Positions 32,772 through 40,890 of a DNA stretch of 60,983 nucleotides are shown here, in pieces. The notes beneath the pieces are model-generated. The model was not told where the DNA came from. It saw only the letters and a list, made by a program, of their open reading frames with translations, and searched no databases. The number at the start of each line of letters is the position of its first letter. Positions within the stretch are counted from its first letter, which is position 1. The translations under genes were made by a program, and so were the position numbers. Origin of the DNA: Dehalococcoidia bacterium. Its GTDB lineage: Bacteria > Chloroflexota > Dehalococcoidia > Tepidiformales > Tepidiformaceae. The DNA is taken from positions 220,289-281,271 of the forward strand of contig PQAO01000027.1 in the NCBI GenBank assembly GCA_003104995.1. Reading direction: 5' to 3'.

Positions 32772-32784
32772 GTAACCGGGTTAC
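32772..32784. other. 13-base near-perfect dyad at a gene end
   Basis: GTAACC-G-GGTTAC overlaps the stop codon of the minus-strand gene at 32781. It could be a protein-binding site or an insertion footprint; I see no partner copy in the window. Confidence 0.35.
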
Positions 32785-33503
32785 AAGCACTTTAGAAACT
32801 GAATTTCGTCCAGGACATAGCAATCGGCAAACCAGATCTCGTCGACACCTGGTGGTCGTCCAATAGCGAACAGCCGCGAAGTGAGTTCACAAAAGAACTG
32901 GGGGCTCATCAACGCCATATCCTGCGACTCCACCAGCAAAATCGTCGTTTTCCCCCTGCCGGAGTATCGCCGCAGTTTCGAAGCCTTGCCCTGGATGAGC
33001 TTTCTGACTTCGGCATCGTCGGGCTGAAGTTCTTGGTCGGTGCCATGTCTCCTAAACACGAGTTTTGGCTTCCAGGGACTGTCCGCCTTGGTCACGTTCA
33101 CCAGATAAGGCAGTCCGGGAATCTGTGTATCGGGATGGCGGCCATAGGGCAATGAAGGGCCTTCTGTGAGCACCCACGCCTTGATATTTTCTTGCGCTCC
33201 AGCCCAATCCTGTCCGACTTGAATTGCCACGACAGGGATGCTGACCGCCAGCCTGTACTCCATGTCCGGTGAGAGTTCGGCTTCGAGGTCCCCAACTACT
33301 CTCATGAACTCAGCATCCCGTTTCCGCTGATTGGGAATCGAATCCAGGCTTGTGAGCTCGATGGCGAACCGGCCACCGCCAGCCAACGCGTCGATGTCCT
33401 TCGTAACACGGTTACTTTCGTCCGGCCAACTGTCGATGTGCACGCACAGCTCACTCTCTACGAATCTCGTGATCAACGTCTTCTCATGCTGTGTGATGGC
33501 CAT
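32781..33503 (-). CDS. Unknown protein, possibly nuclease-like, AT-richer than its surroundings
   Basis: This 240-residue protein has no match I recognise. The N-terminal part reads ESNRVTKDIDALAGGGRFAIELTSLDS. The spacing of Asp, Glu and the following Thr loosely recalls the PD-(D/E)XK nuclease core, but the usual Lys is absent. Later segments include GRGKTTILLVESQDMAL and a C-terminal EIWFADCYVLDEIQFL strand/helix typical of predicted Holliday- or restriction-type proteins; this is weak. A TATGAT box ends eight bases before the ATG, so the mRNA looks leaderless. Base composition differs from neighbours, hinting at transfer. Confidence 0.65.
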   Translation of the reverse strand: MAITQHEKTLITRFVESELCVHIDSWPDESNRVTKDIDALAGGGRFAIELTSLDSIPNQRKRDAEFMRVVGDLEAELSPDMEYRLAVSIPVVAIQVGQDWAGAQENIKAWVLTEGPSLPYGRHPDTQIPGLPYLVNVTKADSPWKPKLVFRRHGTDQELQPDDAEVRKLIQGKASKLRRYSGRGKTTILLVESQDMALMSPQFFCELTSRLFAIGRPPGVDEIWFADCYVLDEIQFLKCL

Positions 33504-33511
33504 GCCACTGC

Positions 33512-33517
33512 ATCATA
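33512..33517 (-). promoter_or_regulatory. -10 box (TATGAT) of a probably leaderless transcript
   Basis: On the minus strand TATGAT ends eight bases upstream of the ATG at 33503, as at the TATAAT before 1229. The transcript would begin at or beside the start codon. Confidence 0.45.
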
Positions 33518-33564
33518 CATCCGCCTACCGGACGGCTCACAGAGTCTGTAATCGCCTCTTCTGG

Positions 33565-33630
33565 CCGTGGTCGGGCAACCTTGTGTCCGGGCGCGCAGAG
33601 TTGCGCGGACCTCACGAAGCCTGACCACGG
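33565..33630. ncRNA. Structured 66-base intergenic element
   Basis: A 12-base outer stem (CCGTGGTCGGGC, 33565-33576, with 33619-33630, one G-T pair) encloses two more helices. GTC/GAC (33585-33587 with 33608-33610) flanks a perfect CGCGCA/TGCGCG hairpin (33592-33597 with 33602-33607) with a GAGT loop. It lies upstream of the prfA promoter and behind the divergent gene. Structure is clear from the bases; whether it is an RNA gene, a mobile-element remnant or a DNA-binding site is unknown. Confidence 0.45.
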
Positions 33631-33638
33631 GGCGGTGC

Positions 33639-33644
33639 TATACT
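33639..33644 (+). promoter_or_regulatory. Extended -10 box of prfA
   Basis: TGCTATACT contains TATACT with a TGn extension, giving a start near 33651 and a leader of about 40 bases. A similar extended box (TGGTAGACT) precedes metG. Confidence 0.5.
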
Positions 33645-33656
33645 CGAAGGACGCCC

Positions 33657-33685
33657 CGGTCCGCCCTTCGCGGGCCGTTTCTTTT
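33657..33685 (+). terminator. Terminator-like hairpin in the prfA leader
   Basis: An eight-base stem (CGGTCCGC with GCGGGCCG, one G-T pair; 33657-33664 and 33670-33677) is followed at once by TTTCTTTT and then the start codon at 33691. It has every feature of an intrinsic terminator but sits between promoter and gene, suggesting attenuation. No ribosome site is visible after the hairpin. Confidence 0.55.
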
Positions 33686-33690
33686 CACCT

Positions 33691-34767
33691 ATGGACGAAA
33701 ACATCCTCTCCCGGCTGCAGCGGATACGTGAGCGCTATGACGAGCTGACGAACGATATGGGCCGCCCCGAAGTGGCCGCCGATTTCGAGCAGCTGAACAA
33801 GCTCGCGCGCGAACGGTCCGAGACCGAGAAAGTGGTCGAGCTCTTCCGGGAGTACGAGGGGCTTTCCCAATCGGCCGCCGAGGCCCGGGAGATGCTTGCG
33901 GGGTCGGACCCGGAAATGAAGACACTCGCGGAAGCGGAACTGGCCGATGCCGAGGGCCGCATGGACGAACTCGCGGCGCAGCTCCGGCGCGAACTGCTGC
34001 CTAAGGACCCGCGGGATTCCCGCAACGTCATTGTCGAGATTCGCGCGGGCGCCGGCGGTGAGGAGGCGGCCCTGTTCGCCTTCGAGCTCTACCGCGCCTA
34101 TGCCCGCTACGCGGAGCGGAAGCGCTGGCAGACCGAAATCCTGAGCGCCTCCGAATCGGAAAAGGGCGGCTTCAAGGAAGTGGTCTTCGAAGTGCGGGGC
34201 GAGGGCGCCTATTCGCGGCTCAAGTACGAAAGCGGCGTCCACCGCGTCCAGCGCGTGCCCGAAACCGAGGCCCAGGGCCGAATTCACACCTCCACCGCCA
34301 CCGTGGCGGTACTCCCCGAAGCCGAGGAAGTGGACATCGCCATCGAGGAAAAGGACTTGCGCGTCGACATCTTCCATTCGTCCGGGGCGGGCGGTCAGAA
34401 CGTGAACAAAGTTGCCACGGCGGTACGGCTGACCCACATCCCGACGGGCCTCGTCGTCGTCTGCCAGGACGAGCGTTCGCAGATGAAGAACCGGGTGAAG
34501 GCGATGACCGTGCTGCGTTCGCGTCTCCTCGATATGGAACAGACACGCCAGGACGCCGAGCTGAGCGCCGAGCGCAAGACCCAGGTTGGCACCGGTGACC
34601 GCAGCGAGAAGATACGCACGTACAACTTCCCCCAGGACCGGATCACCGACCATCGCGTCGGGCTGACGGTGCACAACATCCCGGATCGGATGGACGGGAA
34701 CCTGGACGACATGATCGACGCGGTCGCGACGGCGGTCGAGGCCGGGCGGCTCGAGAACCTGGAGTGA
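33691..34767 (+). CDS. prfA: Peptide chain release factor 1
   Basis: This is a 358-residue class I release factor. GGQ (residues 234-236, SGAGGQNVNK) is the peptidyl-tRNA hydrolysis motif. The stop-codon recognition site reads RVPETEAQGRIHTS, so the PxT signature of RF1 (UAA/UAG) is PET here. The late RTYNFPQDRITDHR segment also marks RF1 rather than RF2. It is the first gene of an operon with prmC, which methylates the GGQ Gln; their start and stop overlap (GTGA). Transcription appears to pass through a terminator-like leader hairpin. Confidence 0.96.
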   Translation: MDENILSRLQRIRERYDELTNDMGRPEVAADFEQLNKLARERSETEKVVELFREYEGLSQSAAEAREMLAGSDPEMKTLAEAELADAEGRMDELAAQLRRELLPKDPRDSRNVIVEIRAGAGGEEAALFAFELYRAYARYAERKRWQTEILSASESEKGGFKEVVFEVRGEGAYSRLKYESGVHRVQRVPETEAQGRIHTSTATVAVLPEAEEVDIAIEEKDLRVDIFHSSGAGGQNVNKVATAVRLTHIPTGLVVVCQDERSQMKNRVKAMTVLRSRLLDMEQTRQDAELSAERKTQVGTGDRSEKIRTYNFPQDRITDHRVGLTVHNIPDRMDGNLDDMIDAVATAVEAGRLENLE

Positions 34768-35585
34768 ACGCCCGCCAGGCGGCCACGGAAGCCTCCGGGA
34801 GGCTCGCCGCTGCCGGGATTGCGGATGCGCGTTTCGAAGCCGAGCTGATGGCCCGCGAGGCGGCGGGGATCTCCCGGGCAGCCTACTTCGCCGGGACCGG
34901 CCTCTCTGCCGAGGAAGCCCGGCGCTTTGAGGAGTGGGTCGAGCGGCGGACGCGTCGCGAGCCTGCCGCCTACATCACCGGGCACCGGGAGTTCTATGGA
35001 CGCGACTTCGGCGTCGGCCAGGGCGTGCTCATCCCGCGACCGGAGACAGAGCTCCTTGTCGAGCTCGGACTGGCAGAGCTGGACGGCGACCCCCGGGCGG
35101 TCGTGGCGGAAGCCGGGACCGGCAGCGGCGCCGTCGCCGTGTCCATCGCGGCCGAGCGGCCCGGCGCGCGTGTGCTCGCAACCGAAATCAGCCGGGACGC
35201 GCTCGGGTTCGCGGCCGCGAATGCGGCGCGGCATGCGCCATGGCTGCCGCTCATCCAGGGCGACCTGCTTTCCGCCGTCGCCCGGGCAGACGTGGTGCTG
35301 GCGAACCTGCCGTACATCCCGGCGTGGGAGATAGAGGCGCTCGAGCCGGAGGTCAGCCGCTGGGAGCCCCGCGTGGCACTCGACGGCGGAAAGGACGGCT
35401 ACGACCTGCTCCGGCGGCTGATCGACGACTGCGCTCAGCGGCTGCGGCCGCGGCTCCTCGCCCTGGAGGTCGGTTTCGGGCAGGCCGCCGACGTCGAGGC
35501 GATTGTGGCGTCCCATGGCGTGGCGCCGTGGTCGGTGAAGGACATCTCGGGTATCGACCGGATTGTGTGCGCGCGATGGGCGTGA
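34764..35585 (+). CDS. prmC: Release-factor glutamine methyltransferase
   Basis: This 273-residue protein starts with GTG overlapping the prfA stop (GTGA). An N-terminal helical domain is followed by a Rossmann methyltransferase with the SAM motif EAGTGSGAVAVS. The substrate-binding motif reads ANLPYIP: the usual NPPY is NLPY, a variant seen in some relatives but notable because Pro2 lines the Gln site. It modifies the GGQ glutamine of release factors. Overlap with prfA and the HAD gene (10 bases) shows one operon. Confidence 0.93.
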   Translation: MNARQAATEASGRLAAAGIADARFEAELMAREAAGISRAAYFAGTGLSAEEARRFEEWVERRTRREPAAYITGHREFYGRDFGVGQGVLIPRPETELLVELGLAELDGDPRAVVAEAGTGSGAVAVSIAAERPGARVLATEISRDALGFAAANAARHAPWLPLIQGDLLSAVARADVVLANLPYIPAWEIEALEPEVSRWEPRVALDGGKDGYDLLRRLIDDCAQRLRPRLLALEVGFGQAADVEAIVASHGVAPWSVKDISGIDRIVCARWA

Positions 35586-36373
35586 AGCTGGTTGCGCTCG
35601 ATATCGACGGAACATTGATTGAGCCGGCGCACTACGGCCACGACCACACTCCCACGCCCCGGGTCTCGGCAGCCGTGGCCGCGTTGCGCGAAAGCGGCAT
35701 CGCGGTGGTGCTGGCGTCGGGCCGGATGTTCCCCGGGACCGCCAAGATCGCGCGGCACCTGGGGCTCCCGGGGCCGGTCATCTGCCAGCAGGGCTGCTCG
35801 GTGCACCTGCTCGACGGAACGATGACCCACGAATTTCCGATTGCCCGGGCCCCCGCCCTGGAAATCATCGACTACGCGCGCCAGATGGAACGCGCCTACG
35901 AGTGGTTCAATCCGTTGCGCTACATCGTTTCGCAGCGGAGCCAGGCGACTGACCATTACGGGGTGGTCTCGGGGATCACGCCTGAGTATCGCCCGGACCC
36001 GGAGAACTCGGGTGTGACGCCGACCGGCGTTGGGGTCATCTCCTCCAGGACTGAGGCAAACGGCATCCACCGGTCACTGGTCTCACACCACGGCGAAGCG
36101 CTGCACATCCTGGACTTCCCCGAGGTGACGGTCGCGGTCGCACCGGAAGCGAACAAGGGCCACGCGCTCTCGCTGGTCTGCGCCGGCCTCGGGATCGACC
36201 GGCACGGGGTTGTGGCGATCGGCGACAGCGTGAACGACGCGGCGATGCTCGCGTGGGCTGGCCTGGGCGTGGCCATGCCACACAGCGACGCCTACGCGCT
36301 CGATGCGGCGGATAGGGTGTTGGAGGGACGTGAAGACGCGCTGGCGGTGTTCCTGGAGCACCTCGCGTCGTAG
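35576..36373 (+). CDS. Cof-type HAD phosphatase
   Basis: The ATG at 35576 overlaps the prmC end. The 265-residue protein has all HAD motifs: VALDIDGTLIE at the N-terminus, VVLASGR, a large Cof-type cap domain, EANKGHAL with the motif III Lys, and AIGDSVNDAAMLAWAG (motif IV). Such phosphatases act on sugar phosphates, nucleotides or other small phosphate esters; the specificity cannot be read. It is probably cotranscribed with prfA-prmC although functionally unrelated. Confidence 0.88.
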   Translation: MGVKLVALDIDGTLIEPAHYGHDHTPTPRVSAAVAALRESGIAVVLASGRMFPGTAKIARHLGLPGPVICQQGCSVHLLDGTMTHEFPIARAPALEIIDYARQMERAYEWFNPLRYIVSQRSQATDHYGVVSGITPEYRPDPENSGVTPTGVGVISSRTEANGIHRSLVSHHGEALHILDFPEVTVAVAPEANKGHALSLVCAGLGIDRHGVVAIGDSVNDAAMLAWAGLGVAMPHSDAYALDAADRVLEGREDALAVFLEHLAS

Positions 36374-36386
36374 CCTGGCCCGGCCC

Positions 36387-37016
36387 TTAGCTCGGGTCGA
36401 TCCGGTGCCAGGTGCGCATGAGCACGAGGCCGATGCCGAAGACCACCAGCAGCACCGCCCCAATCGGGAGCACGGTATTCCCCCAGTCGATCCCGGCGCC
36501 TTCGCTCGAATCGGCGGCAGGCACGACGTATTGACCGGTGAGCGAGCGGACCGAGTTGACCATGGCGACCTCTGGGCCCCTGCCGAAACCAAGGTCCTCC
36601 TGCTGGATGGCGAAGCCGTCCTCCAGGTCGAATACCTGGGAAGCACCGGGCCATTCCGGCCGTCCATCGATCACGGAGAGGAAGAGCAATGCGCGCGTCC
36701 CGTCCGCCAGGACTGCGAGTTCGCACGGCGCCTCGCCCTCAGGCCGCGGGACCTCCACATTCGTGCTGGGGACTGAGCCTTTGAGGATGGCCTCTGGTTC
36801 GAGCACGGCCGGCCCCTCGGGCGACTCCAGGTGGACCTTCGCGACGATGATGAGGCCGCTCGCCTCGATCCCCTGCGTCAGCGCGTCAGAAGTGACGGAG
36901 ATGCACGTGACGGCTGCAGCCTGCGCTGGACGTGAAGCAGAAACAGCGGCCCCCGGGAAGAGGGCCGCTGTCAGCAGAAGCAGGAGTGCAGGAAACCTAA
37001 GCTTGCGACTGCGCAA
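36387..37016 (-). CDS. Secreted protein with a C-terminal membrane anchor
   Basis: The best start is TTG at 37016. It gives 209 residues beginning with a basic stretch, a signal peptide (LRFPALLLLLTAALFPGAAVSA) and a secreted beta-rich domain (ALLFLSVIDG) with two cysteines. A membrane segment (NTVLPIGAVLLVVFGIGLVLM) and a short cytoplasmic RTWHRIDPS end complete it. The family is not recognised. The start overlaps the guaB3 stop by 20 bases, so it is cotranscribed with it, but the link in function is unclear. Confidence 0.65.
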   Translation of the reverse strand: MRSRKLRFPALLLLLTAALFPGAAVSASRPAQAAAVTCISVTSDALTQGIEASGLIIVAKVHLESPEGPAVLEPEAILKGSVPSTNVEVPRPEGEAPCELAVLADGTRALLFLSVIDGRPEWPGASQVFDLEDGFAIQQEDLGFGRGPEVAMVNSVRSLTGQYVVPAADSSEGAGIDWGNTVLPIGAVLLVVFGIGLVLMRTWHRIDPS

Positions 37017-38220
37017 ACTGGTAGATCTTCCCTTCGGTCTTGATCGCCGGGGCGATGACCATTTCGGCCTGCTGAAATTCGCGAATCGTGCGGGCGCCGC
37101 ACATGCCCATTGCGGTGCGGAGCGCGCCAACGAGGTTCTCAGTGCCGTCGGTGCGGCTGGTCGGGCCGTACAGGGCCTTCTGGAGGGTGGTGTTGACGCC
37201 GACGGCGACGCGGGTGCCGCGCGGGAGATTGGCGTGCGGGGTGGCCATACCCCAGTGGTAGCCGCGACCGGGGGCCTCGGTGGTGGCGGCGAAGGGCGAG
37301 CCCATCATGATCGCGTCCGCGCCCGAGGCGAAGCACTTGCAGACATCGCCGCCGGTGCGGATGCCGCCGTCAGTAATGATCGGGACGTAGCGGCCGCTCT
37401 CCTTCAGGTAGAAGTCGCGGGCGGCGGCGCAATCGATGGTGGCGGTAACCTGCGGGACGCCGATGCCCAGCACTTCGCGGCTCGTGCAGGCAGCGCCGGG
37501 GCCTACCCCGACCAGCAGGCCGGCGACGCCCGTGCGCATAATTTCGAGGGTGGCCTTGAAACCAACAGTGTTGCCGACCACCACCGGGATGTGGATGTTC
37601 TTGAAGAGCTTGTCGAAGCGGAGCCCTTCGGCGCTGGTCGACTCGTGGCGGGCGGTGGTCACGGTACTCTGGACCACGAGGATGTCGGCGCCGGCATCCT
37701 GGATGAGGGCGGCGTATTTCTTTGTGTTCATCGGGGTAAGCGACACGGCTGCGACGGCACCGCCGGCCTTCACCTCATGGATGCGCTTGGCGATGTACTC
37801 TTCGCGGATTGGCTGCTGGTAGGCTTCCTGGAGGATCGCGGTCGCTTCATCGCGACTGGCCGCGGCAACCTGTTGGAGGATGGTCGTGGGGTCGTCGTAC
37901 TTGGTCCAGACGCCTTCGAGGTTGAGCACGGCGAGCCCGCCGGCCTTGTGCATCGCGATGGCGAAGTTCGGGTCGACCACGGCGTCCATCGCCGAGGCGA
38001 GGAAAGGAATCTCGAAGTGATGCGGCCCAATATCGAGGCCCAGTTCAGTCAGTTCGGGGTTGACGGTGACATCGCCAGGGACGATGGCTACTTCATCGAA
38101 CCCGTAGGCGCGGCGAAGTTGCTTGAACCTGGGGGCGGCAACGTCATTCTCGGCAAACGGCGCAAGGCCGCTCTCCGGTGAATCGGAGGCGGCGGAGGAG
38201 AGGTTGACAGCAGTACTCAA
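36997..38220 (-). CDS. guaB3: GuaB3-family IMP dehydrogenase-related protein
   Basis: These 407 residues form an IMPDH barrel without CBS domains. The catalytic loop is GVGPGAACTSREVLG (Cys in AACTS, replacing the usual SGSICTT). GGIRTGGDVCKCFASGADAIMMGS is the phosphate-binding region. The flap region reads WGMATPHANLPRGTRV. The GuaB3 group occurs in Actinomycetota, Cyanobacteria and Chloroflexota, and at least one cyanobacterial member is an authentic IMP dehydrogenase. It is probably a cytoplasmic purine enzyme. It precedes the secreted protein gene on the minus strand. Confidence 0.9.
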   Translation of the reverse strand: MSTAVNLSSAASDSPESGLAPFAENDVAAPRFKQLRRAYGFDEVAIVPGDVTVNPELTELGLDIGPHHFEIPFLASAMDAVVDPNFAIAMHKAGGLAVLNLEGVWTKYDDPTTILQQVAAASRDEATAILQEAYQQPIREEYIAKRIHEVKAGGAVAAVSLTPMNTKKYAALIQDAGADILVVQSTVTTARHESTSAEGLRFDKLFKNIHIPVVVGNTVGFKATLEIMRTGVAGLLVGVGPGAACTSREVLGIGVPQVTATIDCAAARDFYLKESGRYVPIITDGGIRTGGDVCKCFASGADAIMMGSPFAATTEAPGRGYHWGMATPHANLPRGTRVAVGVNTTLQKALYGPTSRTDGTENLVGALRTAMGMCGARTIREFQQAEMVIAPAIKTEGKIYQFAQSQA

Positions 38221-38364
38221 GTCAGCGCATTCCCGGGGATGGAGTCACGGCCCACTGAGGCGGCCGCGGTGTTGGATCGAGTGTAGGAGCCGCACTCACA
38301 ACGGGTCAACACAAATCCGCTTCAAGGATTCGGTTATGTGCAATACCGCGTATCGGGCACCCCG

Positions 38365-39180
38365 ATGACTGACTGGCATGCCGGCCTTTATGTCGTGGCC
38401 ACGCCCATCGGAAACCTGGGCGACCTGACGCCCCGCGCCGCCGAGGCGCTCCGGCGGGCCACCGTCGTGGCCGCCGAGGACACGCGGACCTCGGGCAGGC
38501 TCGTGCGCTCGACCGGGAGCACCGCGCGACTGGTGAGCCTGACCGAACACAACGTGGAGGATCGCATCCCCCAACTGCTGCCCCAGGCACGTGAAGGTAT
38601 CGTCGCGCTGGTGAGTGACGCCGGGACGCCGGCGATCGCCGACCCCGGGGCGCGGCTGGTGGCAGCCGCCCACCGCGAGGGCATCCCGGTGTTCGCGGTG
38701 GCGGGGCCATCGGCGCTCGCGGCTGCGCTCTCGGTCAGCGGGTTCGATGGCCCCGGCGCGCACTTCCTCGGGTTCCTCCCGCGCCCGAAGGGAGAACGGA
38801 CAGAGCTTCTAAAGAAGGCTGCGACGGCAGCCAGCATCCTCGTGTTCTTCGAGAGCCCGAACCGCCTTGGCAAGACCCTCGGGGAGCTGGCCGAACTGCA
38901 CGGCGACCCCCGGATCGTCGTCTGCCGCGAACTGACGAAGCTGCACGAGGAGGTGGTTCGCGGCCGGGCGAGCGTCCTCGCCGGGCGCTTCGCTACGTCA
39001 CGGGGCGAGTGCGTCGTGGTCGTGGAGGTCCCTCCGCGAGAACGTGATGCCGGAACCATGGAAGAACTGCTCGGGGCGATGAAGCGGGCAGGGGCACGGC
39101 GGGCGGCAGCAGCGGCCGAGGTCGCGAGGTTCACGGGCTGCCGCCGGGAGGAAGCGTACGACGCGTGGGACGCCGTCTGA
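38365..39180 (+). CDS. rsmI: 16S rRNA (cytidine-1402 2'-O)-methyltransferase
   Basis: The ATG at 38365 gives 271 residues; an in-frame codon at 38338 would add nine. The RsmI signatures are all present: VATPIGNLGDLTPRAAEAL, VAAEDTRTSGRL, VALVSDAGTPAIADPG and PGPSALAAAL-like AGPSALAAALSVSG. It methylates the ribose of C1402 in the decoding centre using SAM. The gene is divergent from guaB3 and 57 bases upstream of metG. Confidence 0.93.
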   Translation: MTDWHAGLYVVATPIGNLGDLTPRAAEALRRATVVAAEDTRTSGRLVRSTGSTARLVSLTEHNVEDRIPQLLPQAREGIVALVSDAGTPAIADPGARLVAAAHREGIPVFAVAGPSALAAALSVSGFDGPGAHFLGFLPRPKGERTELLKKAATAASILVFFESPNRLGKTLGELAELHGDPRIVVCRELTKLHEEVVRGRASVLAGRFATSRGECVVVVEVPPRERDAGTMEELLGAMKRAGARRAAAAAEVARFTGCRREEAYDAWDAV

Positions 39181-39203
39181 CGGCCCGGGAGGGCCCGCTA
39201 TGG

Positions 39204-39209
39204 TAGACT
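39204..39209 (+). promoter_or_regulatory. Extended -10 box of metG
   Basis: TGGTAGACT contains TAGACT with a TGn extension, 28 bases before the GTG start, matching the style of the prfA promoter. Confidence 0.45.
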
Positions 39210-39237
39210 CAGGCCCATCTCCAACCCAGGTGCCCTT

Positions 39238-40890
39238 GTGCCCGAACGGATCCTCGTCTGCGTAGGTTGGCCCTACGCCAACTACCTCCTGCACGTCGGC
39301 CAGGCTGCCGGTGCATACCTGCCGGCCGACATTTTCGCGCGCTTCCAGCGGCTGAAGGGCAACGAGGTCCTGATGGTTTCCGGGTCCGACTGCCACGGCA
39401 CGCCGATCACGGTCGCCGCCGAAAAAGAAGGTGTCGACCCGAAGGTGATCGTCGACCGCTACCACCCCCGCATTCTCGAGGTGTGGGAGCGCTTCGGCAT
39501 CTCGTTCGATCTGTTCACCACTACGCTGACTCCGAACCACTACGCCGTGACCCAGGACGTGTTCCTGAAGCTGCTGGAACACGGATTCCTGTACCCCAAG
39601 ATGGCGGAGTACCTGTACGATCCCGAAGCCGAGCGCTTCCTCCCCGACCGCTACGTGGAGGGCACGTGCCCGCACTGCGGTTACACGGAAGCTCGCGGCG
39701 ACCAGTGCGACAACTGCGGCCGGACGCTCGACGCCGTCGAACTGGTCAACCCGCGCAGCAAGATCGGCGGGGCGACGCCCGTGCTGCGCCCCTCGGAGCA
39801 CTTCTTCTTGCGTCTGTCGGCGCTTGAGCAGCGGCTGAAGGACTGGGTCAGCGAAAAGCATCACTGGCGAAAGAACGTCCTGAATTTCACCCTCGGCATG
39901 CTCAACGAGGGGCTGCAGGACCGCGGCATCACGCGTGACATCAAGTGGGGCGTGCCGGTGCCGGTCGAAGGTTACGAGGATAAGTGCATCTACGTCTGGT
40001 TCGATGCAGTCATCGGCTATCTGAGCGCCTCCAAGGAGTGGGCGCAGCTCCGGGGGACGCCCGATGCGTGGAAGCCGTTCTGGGAGGACTCCTCCACGCG
40101 CTCGTACTACTTCATCGGGAAGGACAACATCCCGTTCCATACGGTCGTCTGGCCGGCGATGCTCATGGGCTATGGCGGGCTGAACCTGCCCTACGACGTG
40201 CCCGCCAACCAGTACGTCAACTTCTCCGCTGGCCAGAAGCAGAGCAAGTCCAAGGGCACCGGCACCTGGATGCTTGACCTGCTCGACGCCTACGCGCCGG
40301 ACGTGGTGCGGTTTTACCTGACGACCGTGCTCCCGGAAACGACCGACACGGAGTTCCGCGAAGAAGAACTCATCCGGGCGAACAACGATGTCCTGATCGC
40401 GACCTGGGGCAACCTGTCGAACCGGGTCATCTCGATGGTCCACCGCAATTTCGAGGGCGTCGTGCCCGCGACCGGTTCCCTCGCACCCGAGAGCCAGGCG
40501 CTGCTCGACGAGGCGAAGACGGCCTTCGACTCGGTGGGCGCTGAATTCGGCACGTGCCGTTTCCGCGCTGCACTCCAGGAAGCGCTGCGGCTGGCTCAAT
40601 CCGCCAACAAGTACCTCGATGAGCGCGCGCCATGGAAGGCTGTGAAACAGGACAAGGAGCACGCGGCAGAAACGCTCGCGGTCGCGCTCGACGTCATCAA
40701 TGCGCTCAAGGTGCTGCTGCACCCGGTGCTGCCGTTCTCGACCACGCAGCTCCACGGCGACCTTGGCCTGCCGCGCGATGTGGTCTCGCAGGGCTGGGAA
40801 TTCCAGCCTGTCCCGCGCGGCACGGTGCTGGCGCCCGTGCGGCCGCTCTACACGAAGATCGACGTGACCAGCGAAGGGGCCGGAGCTTGA
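39238..40890 (+). CDS. metG: Methionyl-tRNA synthetase
   Basis: The GTG start (CAGG upstream) gives 550 residues. The HIGH-type signature follows CVGWPYANYLLHVG. A zinc knuckle is formed by CPHCGYTEARGDQCDNCG. The KMSKS-type loop is GQKQSKSKGTG, with Gln for Met. The enzyme ends after the anticodon helix bundle without the C-terminal EMAP dimer domain that many bacterial MetRS carry, which is common in shorter forms. It charges tRNA-Met. The tatD gene starts within its stop codon (TTGA). Confidence 0.95.
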   Translation: MPERILVCVGWPYANYLLHVGQAAGAYLPADIFARFQRLKGNEVLMVSGSDCHGTPITVAAEKEGVDPKVIVDRYHPRILEVWERFGISFDLFTTTLTPNHYAVTQDVFLKLLEHGFLYPKMAEYLYDPEAERFLPDRYVEGTCPHCGYTEARGDQCDNCGRTLDAVELVNPRSKIGGATPVLRPSEHFFLRLSALEQRLKDWVSEKHHWRKNVLNFTLGMLNEGLQDRGITRDIKWGVPVPVEGYEDKCIYVWFDAVIGYLSASKEWAQLRGTPDAWKPFWEDSSTRSYYFIGKDNIPFHTVVWPAMLMGYGGLNLPYDVPANQYVNFSAGQKQSKSKGTGTWMLDLLDAYAPDVVRFYLTTVLPETTDTEFREEELIRANNDVLIATWGNLSNRVISMVHRNFEGVVPATGSLAPESQALLDEAKTAFDSVGAEFGTCRFRAALQEALRLAQSANKYLDERAPWKAVKQDKEHAAETLAVALDVINALKVLLHPVLPFSTTQLHGDLGLPRDVVSQGWEFQPVPRGTVLAPVRPLYTKIDVTSEGAGA

